From the NCBI RefSeq assembly GCF_034190915.1, contig NW_026947485.1:49091519-49155518 (forward strand): a stretch of DNA of 64,000 nt. The letters run 5' to 3'. A model generated the notes under the pieces. The model made no database searches and was not told the origin of the DNA. It saw only the letters and a program-made list of their open reading frames with translations. Source of the stretch: Cavia porcellus. Taxonomy: Eukaryota > Chordata > Mammalia > Rodentia > Caviidae. Made by a program: the position numbers and the translations under genes. Below are positions 12,252 through 24,177 of the stretch, in pieces (position 1 is the stretch's first letter; every line of letters begins with the position of its first letter).

Positions 12252-15200
12252 TTACACTAGAGAGACTATACGGTATTTATGTGTTTGATTTATTTCACCT
12301 AAGAGTATGGCCTGAAGTTGCATCCATTCACTTACAATATCTCAGCGTGATCATTATTTATAGCTGAGTAGTACTCCATTGTATAAAAATGCCATATCTT
12401 TTTTATCCATTCCTCAGCTGATGGACATTTAGATTGTTTGCAGAGCTGGTTATTGCAAATTGTGTTGTTATAAACAAGGATGTACATATATCACTGTGGT
12501 ATGATGTTTTCAGTTCTTCAGGAAATATGCCTAGAAGTTGAATAGCTGTGTCAAATGGGACTTCTAATCCCAGCTCTCTGAGAAATCTCCAGACTGACCT
12601 CCACAATGGTTGCACCAGTCTACACTCCCACCAACAGGGCAGAAGAGTTTCCTTTTCCCCACAGAATATCCAGCATTTGTTGTTGGTAGTTTTCTTGATC
12701 CTGGCCATTCTTTCAGTAGTGAGATGGAATCTCAATGTGGTTTTAATTTGCATTTCTCTAATGAGCAATGATGCTGAAAATTTTTTATGTATTTATTTTT
12801 CATTTGTCTTTCTTCATCTGAAACTGTATAATCATGTTAGATGCCCATTTTTGGATTGGGTCTTTGAGTTTTGGGGATCTGATTTATTTTAACTTTTTGT
12901 ATGTTTTAGGGACAAGTCCTTTGTCTGAGGGATGATTCACTAAGATTTTTTCCCAATTTGTAGGTTTTCATTTTACTATGCTGGATATTTTTTGTGACAT
13001 GCAAAAACTCCAATAGGACATGATTCCAGTTATTGATTTTGTGAAGTATTTTGTATGTGGTTTGATTCTTGTTCATTAATTTTCTATGTACATTTATGTC
13101 TTCAAGATTTCTAAATACTTTGTTTCCCAGCAGATTTAGTGTTTCTGTTTTAATATTTAGATCTTTGATCCATTTAGACTTTAATTTAGTGCATGTGATA
13201 AGCATGGCACTAGTTTTAGTTTTCAGCATATGAAAAGCCAGTTTTTCTAGCACCATTTATTGAAGAGACTATCTTTCTTCCGGTAGACATGTTTGGCACC
13301 TTTATCAAGGATAATGTGGCTGAATGTGTCTGTAATTGTAGTAGTATTTTCTAATCTATTCCACTGGTCCTCAGGCTTAGTTTTATTCCAGTACCTTGCT
13401 GATTTTATTATTTTAGCTTTGTAGTATACAAGTCAGGGAATGTGAGGCTTCCTGCCTGGTTTTATTACTTAGAATTTCCTTTATTATTCTAGGTCTCTTC
13501 TGGTTCCAGATGAATTTTAGGAATGATTTATCTAGATCAGTGAGGTATGCTGTTGGTATTTAGAATGGGATTTCAAAAAATCTGTGCAACAATTTTGGGA
13601 GAATGGCCATTTTCACAATTTTCTTCCTATCTATGAACAAGGGATGTCTTTCCAATTTCTTTTTCAGGGTATTATAATTTTCCCTGAATAGATCTTTTAC
13701 TACTTTTGTTACATTGATGCCTAAGTATTTCATTTTTTTGGATGTTACTGTGAATGATGTGACTTCTTTTATTTCCCTCTCAGTGATTTTGTTGTTAGTG
13801 TATAGGAATGGTATTTATTTTTGAGTGTTGACTTTGTATCCAGCTACATTACTGAATTTATTTATTATATGTAGGAGTCTTTCAACGGGGATTGGGGGTT
13901 TTCTATGTAAAGTATCATGTCATCTGAAAATAATGACAGTTTAACTTCTTCTTTTCCTATCCTTACTCCTTTTATTTCTCTCTCCTGTCTAATAGCTCTG
14001 GATAGTATTTCCATCACCATATTGAATAGGAGTGGTTATAATGGACATCATGTCTTTTCCTGTTTTTAGGGTAAAGTCTTTCAGTTTTTGGCCATCTAAT
14101 AGCATGCTGGCTGTTGGTTTGTCATAGATGGCTTTAATCATATTGAGGTAAAGATCAACTATTCAATTTTCTGTATAGTCTTATCATGAATACATGTTGG
14201 AACTTTTCAAAAGTTTTTTTTTTTTTTGTAGCATTCTTCAGTGAATCCATCTGGATCTGGGCTTTTATTTGTTGGTAAGGATTTAATTACACTTTCAGTT
14301 TCATTAATTGAAATTTGGTTATTCAGCAGGTTTACATCTTCTTAACCCAGATATGGTAATTTATATGTTTGTAGGAATCTGTCCATCTCTTATGTGTTAT
14401 CAAGGGTATGAGAGTACAGGTTTTCAAAATAGTAATTGATGATCTGTATTTCCACAGGGTCTGTAGTAATTTTACCCTTTTCATTCCTTATTGCATGAAT
14501 GAAATAAGGTTGGCTAGGGGCTTATCATTTTATTTATTCTTTCAAAGAATCAACTTTTTGATTCATTGATTCTTTGTATTGTTTTCTTATTCTCTATTGC
14601 ATTGGTTTATAATTTGATCTGTATAATTTCCTCCTTTCTTTTGGCTTTGGGCTTGACTTGCTCTTGTTTTTCTAGATGTTTGAGGTGTAGCATCATGTTG
14701 TTTATTTGTGTTCATTCTGGTTTCCTGATGTGGAAATTCACAATAAATTTTCCTTTGAGGACTGCTTTCTTTGCATTGCACAAGTTCTGGTAAGATGTAT
14801 TTGTATATTTGCTTGCTTATAGATATTGTTTAATTTTTTCTTTAATTTCCTCTGTGACCCATTGTTTGGTCAAGAATGTACTATTCAATTTCCATGTGTT
14901 GGTGAGGCTTTTGCAGTTTCTATGTCATTAATTTCTAGTTTCATGGGGCTATGATCCGCTAACATGGATGGAATAATTTCAACTCTTTTGCATTTATTTA
15001 AGTATGTTCTGTGGGTTAGTATATGGTCTATTTTAGCAAATTTTCCATATGTTGCTGAGTAGAATATATATTCCTATGTTGTTGGGAAGAACACTCTGTA
15101 TATGTCTACTAAGTCCATTTGTTCATGAATGTGATTCAGTTCTGTTATTTCTTTGCTGGTTTTCTGTCTAGTTCATCTATCTATTTCTGTAAATGATGTG

Positions 15201-15632
15201 TTAAAGTCTCCTGGTACAATTGTGTTATTGCTTATTTGATTTTTCATTTCTGTTAATGTTTTGTATAGCTAGGTGGTCCCAAAGTTGGTGCATAGTTAAG
15301 ACTTCTATCTCTTCCTCTCAAAATTTTCTCCTAACTAATATGTAGTGGCCTTCTTTATCTTTCTGGATCATTGTTGGTTTAAAGTTCGCATTGTCTACAA
15401 ACAGAATAGCTACCCCTGCTTTTTTGGGAGATCCTGTTGCTTGAAATATTGTTTTACATCCTTTGACTTTGAGTCTATGAGTTTCCTTTTGGGTTAGATT
15501 GGTTTCCTGTATACAGAATATGGTTGGATGTTGTTTCTTGGTCCATTCTTGCTGTCTGTTTCTTTTAATTGATGAATTGAGGCCATTTACATTAACAGTT
15601 ATAACTGATATGTATTGGTTTACTTTTGACAT
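12252..15632 (-). pseudogene. L1 ORF2p pseudogene (copy B)
   Basis: The best-preserved ORF2 in the window. It opens with ATG (MSKVNQYISVITVNVNGLN) at 15632. About 104 codons of intact endonuclease follow, with the N of NGLN and the E of QETNL kept. The S-D-H motif reads A-D-H near 14960. The RT active site reads F-S-D-D (reverse complement of 13919-13930) instead of F-A-D-D, so both aspartates survive. The C-terminal zinc knuckle is in frame (CWIFC...CWWEC, within 12403-12768), although the histidine of the usual HCWWEC is proline. Stops and frameshifts elsewhere make it a pseudogene. Stop codon at 12252-12254. Confidence 0.9.
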
Positions 15633-15649
15633 GTTATTTTGTGCTGTTG

Positions 15650-16535
15650 ATTCTTTACCTTTCCATTCTGTTTAATTGTTTGCCTTGCTTAGTGGTTTTT
15701 TCCTATGTCTATCTAGAATGTCTTTCAGTATTCTTTGCGGGTTGGTTTGGTGGTCATGAAGTTCTTCAGCTGTCCTTTGTCATGGAAGTATCTTATTTCT
15801 CCATCCATTTTGAAGGACAGTTTTTCAGGTTACATTCATCTAGCTTGTAGGTTATTTTCCTTTAAGATCTGAAATACTTCACTTCATGCTCTTCGTGACT
15901 TAATTGTTTGTGTTGAGAAGTCTGCAATGATTCTGATAGGCTTTCCTTTATAGGTGATTTATCTCTTCTCCATAGCAGTTTTTAATATTCTGTTCTAATG
16001 TTGGATTTCTGAGATGTTGATTGTTATATATTTGGGCATAGTTTTATTTTGATTATGGCTCTTTAGAGTTCTATAGGCTTCACTGATCTTGATGTCAGTT
16101 TCCATTCTCATGTTTGGAATATTTTCAGCTGTTACTTCTGTAAATAGCCTCTTGATATCATTTGTGTTGGCCTCTTCATTTTCATTTATCCCAATCATTC
16201 TTAAGTTGTTTTTCTTTGCATCATCTTGCATCTGTTGAATTATTTCCTTTTTTAAAAGATCTTATGTTTCCGGTTCACTAGCTGCAATATTGTCTTCAAG
16301 TTCTGGAATTCTATCTTCACTTTCATTGAGGCATTTTTGCCACCTTTAATGGAATTTTTCTTTTCCTGTATAACACTTTGACTCCTCTTCATGCATTCTG
16401 TTTGCTTCTTATATGGTTTATTCAAGGTTTCCATCTTTTTGCACTGTCTCTCTAATTTTTTTAACTATGTCTTCTTTAGATGTGTTATTTATTTCATTAC
16501 ATTTATCATTTCTCATTTAACAAAATTAAGCTGAG
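15650..16535 (-). pseudogene. L1 ORF1p remnant (copy B)
   Basis: The coiled-coil side is read in 16252-16434 (METLNKPYKKQTECMKRSQ, then lysine-rich residues). The RNA-recognition region is in 15995-16231 (NNLRMIGINENEEANTNDIK, then LFTEVTAENIPNM). The N-terminus is absent because the element is truncated near 16535. Frames are interrupted near 16250. L1 ORF1p is the RNA-coating chaperone of the retrotransposition particle. Confidence 0.8.
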
Positions 16536-16618
16536 GCATTTAATAACAAAATGGTATGCTCTATTTGTGACATGGAAAAGCTGTCACTCATAAGTAATAC
16601 AACAAATGTTTTAACTAT

Positions 16619-16620
<2 letters not shown>

Positions 16621-16649
<29 letters not shown>

Positions 16650-16752
16650 GATAGATATAGATATATATAGATATATATATATTCCAGAGGTCATCATCTT
16701 CATCTCCTTTTCTCCATCTTCATCTCTTCCTCCTCCTCCTTCTTTTTTTTTA
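16621..16752. repeat. (AT)n/(GATA)n microsatellite followed by a CT-rich tract
   Basis: Alternating AT from about 16623 to 16649, then GATA/TATA units to 16681. After this comes a pyrimidine-rich stretch with repeated 'catcttcatctcc' and 'tcctcctcctcc' units to about 16752. Confidence 0.9.
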
Positions 16753-17014
16753 TTTGCCAAAAAAATTGGCAAAGTTTGTTCAAGAAAATAAAAGTTAAGA
16801 GTGTGAGAGAAATTCTCTCTGCAGAGCAAGTTTTGACTGAATTAATAGAAATGGAGGGTAAAATCAAAGACAAAAAGTACATACTACATCTGGGAAGCAG
16901 CATGGGCCATTGTGGAAAGCTACAAAAGCCACGAGTCTTCTTCTTCAGAAGTCATATTTTTATTTTGTTTTGAATATGATTAAGAATCAAGCTTATAAGA
17001 ACCTACATACTGTT

Positions 17015-17097
17015 GCTAGGAATTTAGCTCAGTGGCACAAGTGCCTGCCTGGCAAGCATGAGGTCATGATTTCAATCCCTGGCACAGAAAAAAAAAA
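17015..17097 (+). mobile_element. ID-like SINE (tRNA-derived)
   Basis: A short tRNA-related SINE. The box A-like motif is 'tagctcagtgg', the body is 'cctggcaagcatgagg', the box B-like motif is 'tttcaatccc', and an A10 tail ends it. The repeat 'tacatact' lies at 17004-17011 and again at 17098-17105, consistent with a target duplication made by L1 machinery. This is a retroposon, not a tRNA gene. Confidence 0.85.
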
Positions 17098-17279
17098 TAC
17101 ATACTAGATTTGGAATTACAAAACGCAAAACACAAAGTGCAACACTGGCTCTGAAACCCATTCAGTGACATTTGGAAAGTAAATTAACTTCATTATCATC
17201 CTTTTATTATTTATAAATTAGAAACATTAACACAGTTTACAAGAATAATATATATGTATGTGTTTATTTAAAGCAATGA

Positions 17280-17460
17280 ACAAGTTTGACAAATATACTA
17301 TCAATATGATATAATAGTGATATAATACAATAATTAATACTATAACATGATTAATATAAATACAATTGATAGTCATACAATTAATATTATAATTAATAAT
17401 GTTAATACTATAATATCAATAAATTTGACAAATATAATATAATATTCATATGTGATTAAA
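17280..17460. repeat. AT-rich low-complexity tract with an internal duplication
   Basis: Runs of 'aatataata/attaat' words. The phrase 'tttgacaaatata' occurs near 17285 and again near 17423, about 140 bases apart, suggesting an old local duplication. Confidence 0.6.
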
Positions 17461-17494
17461 AATATAGTGATTGTTTAAGTTTCCTAAATTTATT

Positions 17495-17580
17495 GGCCTA
17501 GGATATAGCTCAGCAGCATAGCACTTGCCTGGCCAGCATGAGGTTGTGAACTCAATCCCTGGTAATCAAAAAAAAAAAAA
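17495..17580 (+). mobile_element. ID-like SINE (tRNA-derived), diverged
   Basis: Contains 'tatagctcagcagca' (box A region), 'cttgcctggccagcatgagg', 'gaactcaatccctgg' (box B region) and an A13 tail. The 10-mer 'taaatttatt' lies just before it (17485-17494) and again at 17591-17600, a possible target duplication with 10 extra bases after the tail. Confidence 0.8.
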
Positions 17581-17600
17581 TTCAATGAAGTAAATTTATT

Positions 17601-18175
17601 ATCATAAAAGACACATTGCCATTAATATCCATCAAACTATTCCCCCTCTTTTTTAAAAAACACTTACCCTATAATTCTTTCCACTTTCTGAAGCAATTTT
17701 AATTCTTTTTTGAATTCAAAACGTCTACTTTTTATGGTTACTTGGACTGGAGAAGAGCTAGAAGTCATACGATGCCAGAAATAGTAAGTAAGGTGGACAG
17801 TGACATGTGCTAATGTTTTAAAGAGCCTGACTTTAGTTCGGTATTACTCCGAAGCAGTATTCATTGAAATTTTTATCACATCTTATAAAGATACTCACAA
17901 ATGAGGCAGATCTTTAAAGGTTACTCAACTTATTGCTTACTTGAAAACAATAAAAATACTTTTTCTATATGGTTAAAACTCAAAACAAAATAGAGATCTT
18001 TAAAATTTACAAACATTTTAAAGCTAAAGAAAAATCTGCTTGGGAAAGCATTTACATCAAAATACCTAAAAAATAATTTACTGACTGATCAAAATATGTG
18101 AGCCTGTAGGATGAAGTAAAATTAGTTCATAAAGGGAAAATTATAATTTTAAATGCTTATGTAATTAGTAAACAA
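17601..18175. other. Unassigned AT-rich sequence
   Basis: No gene or nameable repeat between the second ID SINE and the rearranged L1. Confidence 0.45.
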
Positions 18176-19853
18176 AAACTTGTGCTCTTAAATATATACA
18201 TGGGCATATATCACTATGGCAAGATATTTTTAATTTTTCTGGGAAATCTATGCAATAAGAAAAACTGTTAGGACAAAAGGAACCTCTACATCTTAGTGGT
18301 TTTGTTTTGTTTTGTTTTGTTGTTATTGTTGTTTTTGTACTGAAGATCAAACTCAGGATCTTGTACTTACCAGGCCGGCACATTGATGCTGTGCTAAATC
18401 CCCAGTGCTAATCTTATTTTTTAGGAAGAATTTCCACAGGGATTGTACCAGTATGCACTCCCACCAACAGTGGAGAAAGGTTTGCCCCACAATCCCTCCA
18501 GCATTTATTTTTGGTTAATTTCTTGATAGTAGCCATTATTCTCAGTGAGATGGACTCTCACCATTGTTTTAATTTGCATCTCTTGAAAGAAGAGAGATGT
18601 TGAACATTTTTTATATATTTATTGGAAATTTGTATTTCTTCTGAGATGTATGCATTAATCTCAGATGCTCATATTTGGATTGGGTCTTTAAATTTGGGGG
18701 ATCTATTTTTCTTTAATTCTTTATGTGTTCTACACATTAGTTCTTTGAGATACAACTGGCTAAAATTTTTCTACTCTATGGGTTGTCTTTTCACTCTATT
18801 GATAATTTATTTTGGTATGAAAAAGCTTTTTCAATAGGATGAGATCCAGGTTATTGATTCTTTGTAGTATTTCTGTGCCATTGGGTTTTGTTCATGAAAT
18901 CATTTCCTAAAATTATGTCTCCAAGTATTCTATCTACTTTCTCTTCCAGCAGATTTAGTGTTTCTTTCTTAATATTTAGATCTTGATCCATTTTGATTTT
19001 AGTTTAGTGCATTGCTATAGACATAGTAGTTTTAGTCTTTTGTATGTGGACAGTTTTTCCAGCACCATTTATTAGAGATTATCTTTCATTCAGTGAATTA
19101 CTGGGCCCCCTTGTGTATAAGGTGTATAGTGGTCTTTCTGCATCATCTAAACTGTTCCATTGATTCTCTGTTGTGTTTTCCTGTGAGTACTATGCTATCT
19201 TTATCACAGCATCTGTGCAATATAGGTTCAAATCAGAGATTCTCATGACCTCTGCCTCCCCTTGTTGCCTAGAATTGCTCTTGCAGTTCTAGGTCTCTTC
19301 TAGTTCCAAATGAATTTTAGGAAATTTTTTGATAGTTCTGTGACCTATACTAATGGTATTTTCATTGGGATTACATTAAATATGTGTAGCAATTTGTGGA
19401 ATATGACCATTTTCACTATATTGGGTCTTCCTGCCCAAAAACAAGAGCTATCTTTCCATTTTCTGATATCTTCTTTAATATAATTTTCCAGAATACTGTA
19501 ATTTTCCATGTAGAGACTTTTTGTTTCTTTCATTAGGCAGATTGACTCCTATGTATTACACTTTTTCCGTGCTGTGGTGAAAGGTATTGTTTTCCTAATT
19601 TCTCTCTCAGCATGTTTGTTGTTTTTATAGGGATGTTATTGATTTTTGAGTGTTAACTTTCTATATACCTACATTACTTAATTTTCTTATTAAATCTATA
19701 TGTCTTTTAGTGAAGTTTTTGGGGTTCCTCTGTATAGAATATCATGTCATCTGCAAACAATGATAATCTAACTTCATCTTTTATTATCCTTATTCCTTTT
19801 ATTTCTTTTTCTTGTTAATTGCTCTGGCTGATGTTTCTATAGCTATATTAAAT
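18176..19853 (-). pseudogene. L1 ORF2 fragment, inverted arm
   Basis: Antisense ORF2 from the RT region to the C-terminal region. Reverse-complement matches to copy B include the FADD region ('atgtcatctgcaaacaatg' near 19744) and the thumb region (19345-19533, ending at 'cattttcactata'). They also include 'ccagcaccattta' near 19056 and the cysteine-rich region near 18450-18470. Multiple stops and frameshifts. Confidence 0.8.
18299..18410 (-). mobile_element. ID-like SINE, antisense, inside the L1 arm
   Basis: Reverse complement of the ID-like SINE: 'atcaaactcaggatcttg' is the antisense box B side and 'gctaaatccccag' the antisense box A side. Its tail is the (GTTTT)n stretch at 18299-18330. 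The hexamer 'atctta' occurs on both sides (near 18290 and 18411), fitting a short target duplication. It interrupts the antisense L1 ORF2 and is therefore younger. Confidence 0.8.
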
Positions 19854-20529
19854 ACCTAAATCTTGGAAACAGCCCAAATACCTATCAACTGAGGAATTAA
19901 TAAAAAACATGTAATTTTTAATTTAATGGAGTACCACTCAACTATTTTTAAAAAAGATAAACTTGAGACATTCCTTGGTAAATGGATGTACCTTGAGATT
20001 ATACACTTAAGTGAAATAAATCAACACACATGTCTAAATACCATATTATTCCTTTGGTGTGAGAAGCCAAAATGGTAAATAAGGTGAAATAAGAATAAAT
20101 TGTTCAAAAGAAAGGGGAATATTGAAAGAGTGAGGGGAAAAGGAAGAAAGGGAAAATAAAAACAATAAAAGAGTGACAAAATGGAAGCAAAGCTTTCTAA
20201 ACTAGCAGGAGAAAAGGGTTTGATGAGAGGGGAGGGTACTGAAAAAAAAAGAGAGAAACCAGGATATATTATGTATAGGTACAAATCCTCTATGTTGAAT
20301 GTGCTCATTATACCAATAAGCTTTGTTTTTTTTAAAAAAAAGGAAAACCTAAAATCTAAAATATAGATTTACTGTTTTAGCCAATATAGAAAAATAGAAG
20401 TGGATTTATGATACTGCAAGATATAACGAGTGAAATGGAAAATGTCTGAAGAAAGTAAAATGTTTCTAAGGCATGAGAAATTAAAAGTTAATGATATATA
20501 ATAAATGAAATGAAAATAGAGAAGTGTCA

Positions 20530-21949
20530 TTCCTCCAGCTTACTAATCTAACAGCATATCCTGACTGTAGACTCCAAAAGAATTTCAAATAACTGCACTG
20601 GCAGTTCAAAATCAGAAATATTTTGTTAAACAATCCTATCCATCAACCAAAAAGATAAATGTTACAATGTCTGTCATTCAAATAATACTATACATTCAAA
20701 GAAGCTGGAAGATTAAAGCCATAATTTGTTTAAAAATTCCCTCAACTAAAAATCATTAAGAATTAGCACACATGCTAAATTTAGGAGAAACTTATTATGC
20801 AACACTTATTGTAAATTTCCCACAAATTAAAGCAGTAAAATTCTAGCTTAAAAGATATTAAAAAGATGCAAATCAAATACATATGTATTATTTAAAAAAT
20901 AAAATATCTGGGATAGAAATACATTTCATGAGATAGACATAGCAGAAGTAAAGATTGAAGTTGAAAAGAGAAATAATTAAATGGAGAGAAAATAAATAAA
21001 TAGAAGGAATTGTATGCCACCATCAAGTTACAAAATATGAATGTAATTTAGCTCTCAGGAGAACAAAGAGGCAAGATCAAAAAAATTGTGAAAATAATTG
21101 TCCAGATTTTTCCTAATTCACTGATTCAAGCAGCTTAACCAATGTATTAAGTCATGGACATGGAGAAAAATACGGAAAAGTATATGGCAATCAATTTACC
21201 TCAAATAAAAAATAAAGAGAAAGAGAAAAACAGGCACAAGGCATGCAGAAGACAGAATAAAAATAATGACACCAGATGTCTTTTCAGGTATATGTTACAC
21301 ATGAAGACAGTGAAGCTAAATTTTAAAATTATTTTTAAAAAAGAATATTACACCCAGAATTCTATGCCTAGTGAAAAATTCACATACAAATATATTTCTC
21401 TAAAAGGTAATGACTATATTAAACTAAAAATAAACATAAAAATAAAAATAAAAATGGAATAAACATTCTCTATTATAAAACTGATACATTAATATGGATA
21501 TAATGTAATGTTGAAGGAAGTTCATGAGGAAGTAAAAACAATACTAGATACAACCACAATCTACTAGAAAAGATAAAGAGATAACACTAGAAATGCAGCT
21601 AAGAAGTAAATTTTATGTGTATGTGTCTTTAAAAATGTAAACACAATAAAAATAATAATGTAGTTAGGTCTTTCACATTGCATTAGAGAAATAAAACTAC
21701 AGAAATGGCACTAAATTGATAGAAATGGTAGCACTATTATAAATTTTTTATCCTGCTTGTAAAATTGTATAGCATCATTTGAAGTAAGATTGTGATAAAG
21801 CAAAATAAAACAGGGAGGGTGTCGTGGCACACACCTGTAATCTCAGCACTCTGGAGACTGAAGCAAGATGGCTCCATGAATTTACCAGTGTAGGCTACAT
21901 GTGAGTTCAAGGCCAACATGAACTGCATAACAAACCCTGCCACAAAAAG

Positions 21950-22008
<59 letters not shown>

Positions 22009-22850
22009 ATAAAGAAGAAAAAAAGCAGAAACTCCAAACAACTATTCAAATAATACAACCTAGAATTGTAATCCATAACTGAATAATTATAATTAAATTG
22101 GAACAAATAAAACCACAAATAATGCAAAAGAAGGTATTAAAAACAGGAAATGAATATAAAAATAAATTAGAGAAATGGGAAAAGGATAAGAAAAACTAGT
22201 CATAGCAAGCTGATACTGTATGTAAATGTAATAAGTCTATAAGGAACTATAATTTTAATATGAAGACATAAGCAAAAATAAATAAAACTAATAATATACT
22301 GTATATGCTAACAACTATCTAAGAAATATGAAGAGGCTATATGTATACTATACAAAAGCAGGTCATTTCATAATGAAAATATCATCAATCCGAAATTTAT
22401 TGTAATCTTAAAGGTTTACAAATTTAGTAAGTGAATCCAAATATGACCAAGAAATAGGAGGGATTTGAGAAAAAAAAATCCACAATTTTTTCAGATTTTT
22501 CAAAATTTTTCTTTCAACAATAGATAGAAAAATAAAAAATCTGTAAGAACTGTAGATCAAGTATTAACACTGCCAATTAATTTGACTTAATTGGTAGTCA
22601 CAGGAAATTCCACACAGCAGTACTACAGTGGGCTCTACAAAACAATTCTTAGTAAATTTAAAGAATGAGTCATAAAAAGTGTAATCTGCCCAGTGAAAGC
22701 AATTGAAAATCAGAAAAAAATGGCAAATTGAAATGATACATGGAACATAACCTACATCACATTGAATATGACTTATTAAAATTTATGTTCTTCCCAAAAC
22801 TTTAAAATATCGCCTTACCTAGAAATACGATTGTTGAAGATGTAATTAGT
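20530..22850 (+). mobile_element. Old L1 / half-L1 (HAL1-like) remnant
   Basis: Strongly eroded. At 21154-21462 a decayed ORF1-like C-terminal region can be read (residues around FKKEYYTQNSMPSEKF), as in old mammalian L1 ORF1p. The sequence downstream does not show ORF2 motifs but is A-rich with 'gatacaaccacaatctact', as I would expect for a HAL1-like element. A B1 SINE interrupts it at 21813. HAL1 versus ordinary old L1 cannot be settled by eye. Confidence 0.5.
21813..21993 (+). mobile_element. B1-like SINE with long A tail
   Basis: A 7SL-derived SINE. It has 'gtggcacacacctgtaatct', 'cagcactctggagactgaag' and 'gagttcaaggccaacatg', the order found in rodent B1. The left end carries 'gggtgtcgtgg'. 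The tail is A41 (21953-21993) followed by AAAAG units. B1 elements are restricted to rodents and close relatives, which guides the host assignment. Confidence 0.85.
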
Positions 22851-22909
22851 TAAGTAAAGACTGGGTCATGTTGAAGAACAGAGGTCCTACAATTGATGGC
22901 TCCTAGTGT

Positions 22910-23295
22910 TGTTATGGTTTGTGCCTAGATCTCCCCACAAAGTTTCACACAGTCATAAGTGGGGCTTTTTCAGAGATGACTGCATCTAAAGTGTGTGATG
23001 CTGGAATTAATTTATGTTGCAACGCTGGGCTCCAAGGCACTAGGATTAAGGATGTGAGTGCTACTTAGCCTGAGTAGCCTGGATAAAATATTAAGGGATA
23101 GAAAGAGACTGTTCCTTGTTGCTTCACTATCTCTGCCTGCCATGATCTGTTTCTTCTCTGCAATGCTTGTCTGCCTTGGAGCCAGACAACTATGGGCTAA
23201 AACCCCTACAAACTGTAAGCACATAAAACTTTCTGCTCTTTAACTTTGGGTATCAGATGTTTTGTCTCAGCAGTAAGAGAAAAATCTCTAAGATA
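22910..23295 (+). mobile_element. MaLR-type solo LTR
   Basis: Begins TGTTATGGTTTG and ends near 'gtctcagcagtaagagaaaa'. The 3' block 'aactgtaagcacataaaact' with 'gggtatcagatgttttgtctcag' fits the MaLR LTR polyadenylation region. It shares its 5' terminus and 3' block order with the LTR at 60931, which seems to be the same family but younger. No internal viral genes. Confidence 0.6.
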
Positions 23296-23829
23296 AGCGT
23301 CTTCACAAGATGACAAAAAAAGATACTGAGACAAGAGGTACAAAAACACAACAATGCTAGAAAAATGTCACCAAGCAAGGGGAAGAACTGCCACTGCCAG
23401 AATCAGAACCATTCTTTCTCTGTCTTTCAGGGAGTGTGACTGTGCTGAAACTGGTATCTTCAATTAACAGTGAGGGGATAAATTTCTATGTTTTGAAGAC
23501 ATTCATTTTGTGGTAGAAGAATTTTTAATGTTAGTGCTAGTAAATTAATATGTCCCCCAATTATTTGAAAGTGAAACAGTATAACTGAGAATGTATCAGG
23601 GGCAAATGCAAATTCAAAATGAAAGTGCTTTGGACCTAACGAGAAGAAAACATAAAATTCAAAAAGTTGACATGGCTGAAGTATAGTTGGGAAATAGGCG
23701 GCAGTAAGCACTTACTAATATAAACAGAGTCACACTGCTGACTGGAGCCCCACTCTTCCACAGACACATAGAACACATAAAGAAATGAAATGAAATGGAA
23801 AAGAAGAGCAATTTAAACTCAAACAGACG
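23296..23829. other. Unassigned sequence
   Basis: No gene or nameable repeat that I can support between the LTR and the old L1 ORF2 fragment. Confidence 0.45.
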
Positions 23830-24177
23830 ATGTAGGATGATAAAATCACAACAGAAATAGACAAAAGTGGGAACAGAAAATGAAGAGGAAAATTCAGTGA
23901 AGCCAAAAGCTAGATCTCTGAATATATAAATGAAAGAGATAAACTTTTAGTCTGAAAAATTAATAAAGGATAAAATTTAGTTTGACAAATTAAGAATAAA
24001 CAAAAAATTATACAAATTGGAATGAATCATTTTATAATATGGTAATGTTATGAAGAACTTTAATACTAATAAATTTGAAAGTATAGAGGAAATTGGAAAA
24101 TTCCTTAAAGTACATGATATACAGACTTTATCAAAGATGAAATAATCTTAATATCCACATACAAATTTTTAAATGAA
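23830..24177 (+). pseudogene. Old L1 ORF2 fragment (host of copy C2, left part)
   Basis: Diverged sense L1 ORF2, with 'ccaaaagctagatctctga', 'gagataaacttttagtctga' and 'gaggaaattggaaaattcct', matching the region between endonuclease and RT of old L1. It is cut at 24177 by the younger L1 and resumes at 26813. Confidence 0.7.

Larger units (their letters stand above)
11251..16535 (-). mobile_element. LINE-1 (copy B), truncated inside ORF1
   Basis: Antisense L1 of about 5.3 kb. Reading leftwards from 16535 it holds ORF1 without its 5' part (about 15650-16535), ORF2 (12252-15632) and a 3' UTR (11251-12251) that ends in a T-rich stretch on the plus strand, which is the poly(A) tail. It lacks the 5' UTR and ORF1 N-terminus seen in copy D. 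Homology with copy D stops near 16535, so the element is 5'-truncated. I could not find a convincing target duplication. Confidence 0.9.
18176..20345 (+). mobile_element. L1 with inverted 5' arm (twin-priming type)
   Basis: The left arm (18176-19853) is L1 ORF2 in antisense orientation. The right arm (19855 to about 20345) is L1 ORF2 C-terminus plus 3' end in sense orientation, starting at 'aatcttggaaacagccc'. The left end of the inverted arm corresponds to the ORF2 sequence immediately before the point where the sense arm begins ('acaatttgt' / 'gatcttggaaac' in copies A and C2). That arrangement is the classic product of twin priming during target-primed reverse transcription. Frames are decayed and a SINE (18299-18410) was inserted later. 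Confidence 0.8.

Noticed and set aside
21882..22127. Phenylalanine-rich open frame on the minus strand
   Set aside because: Translation of the B1 A tail.
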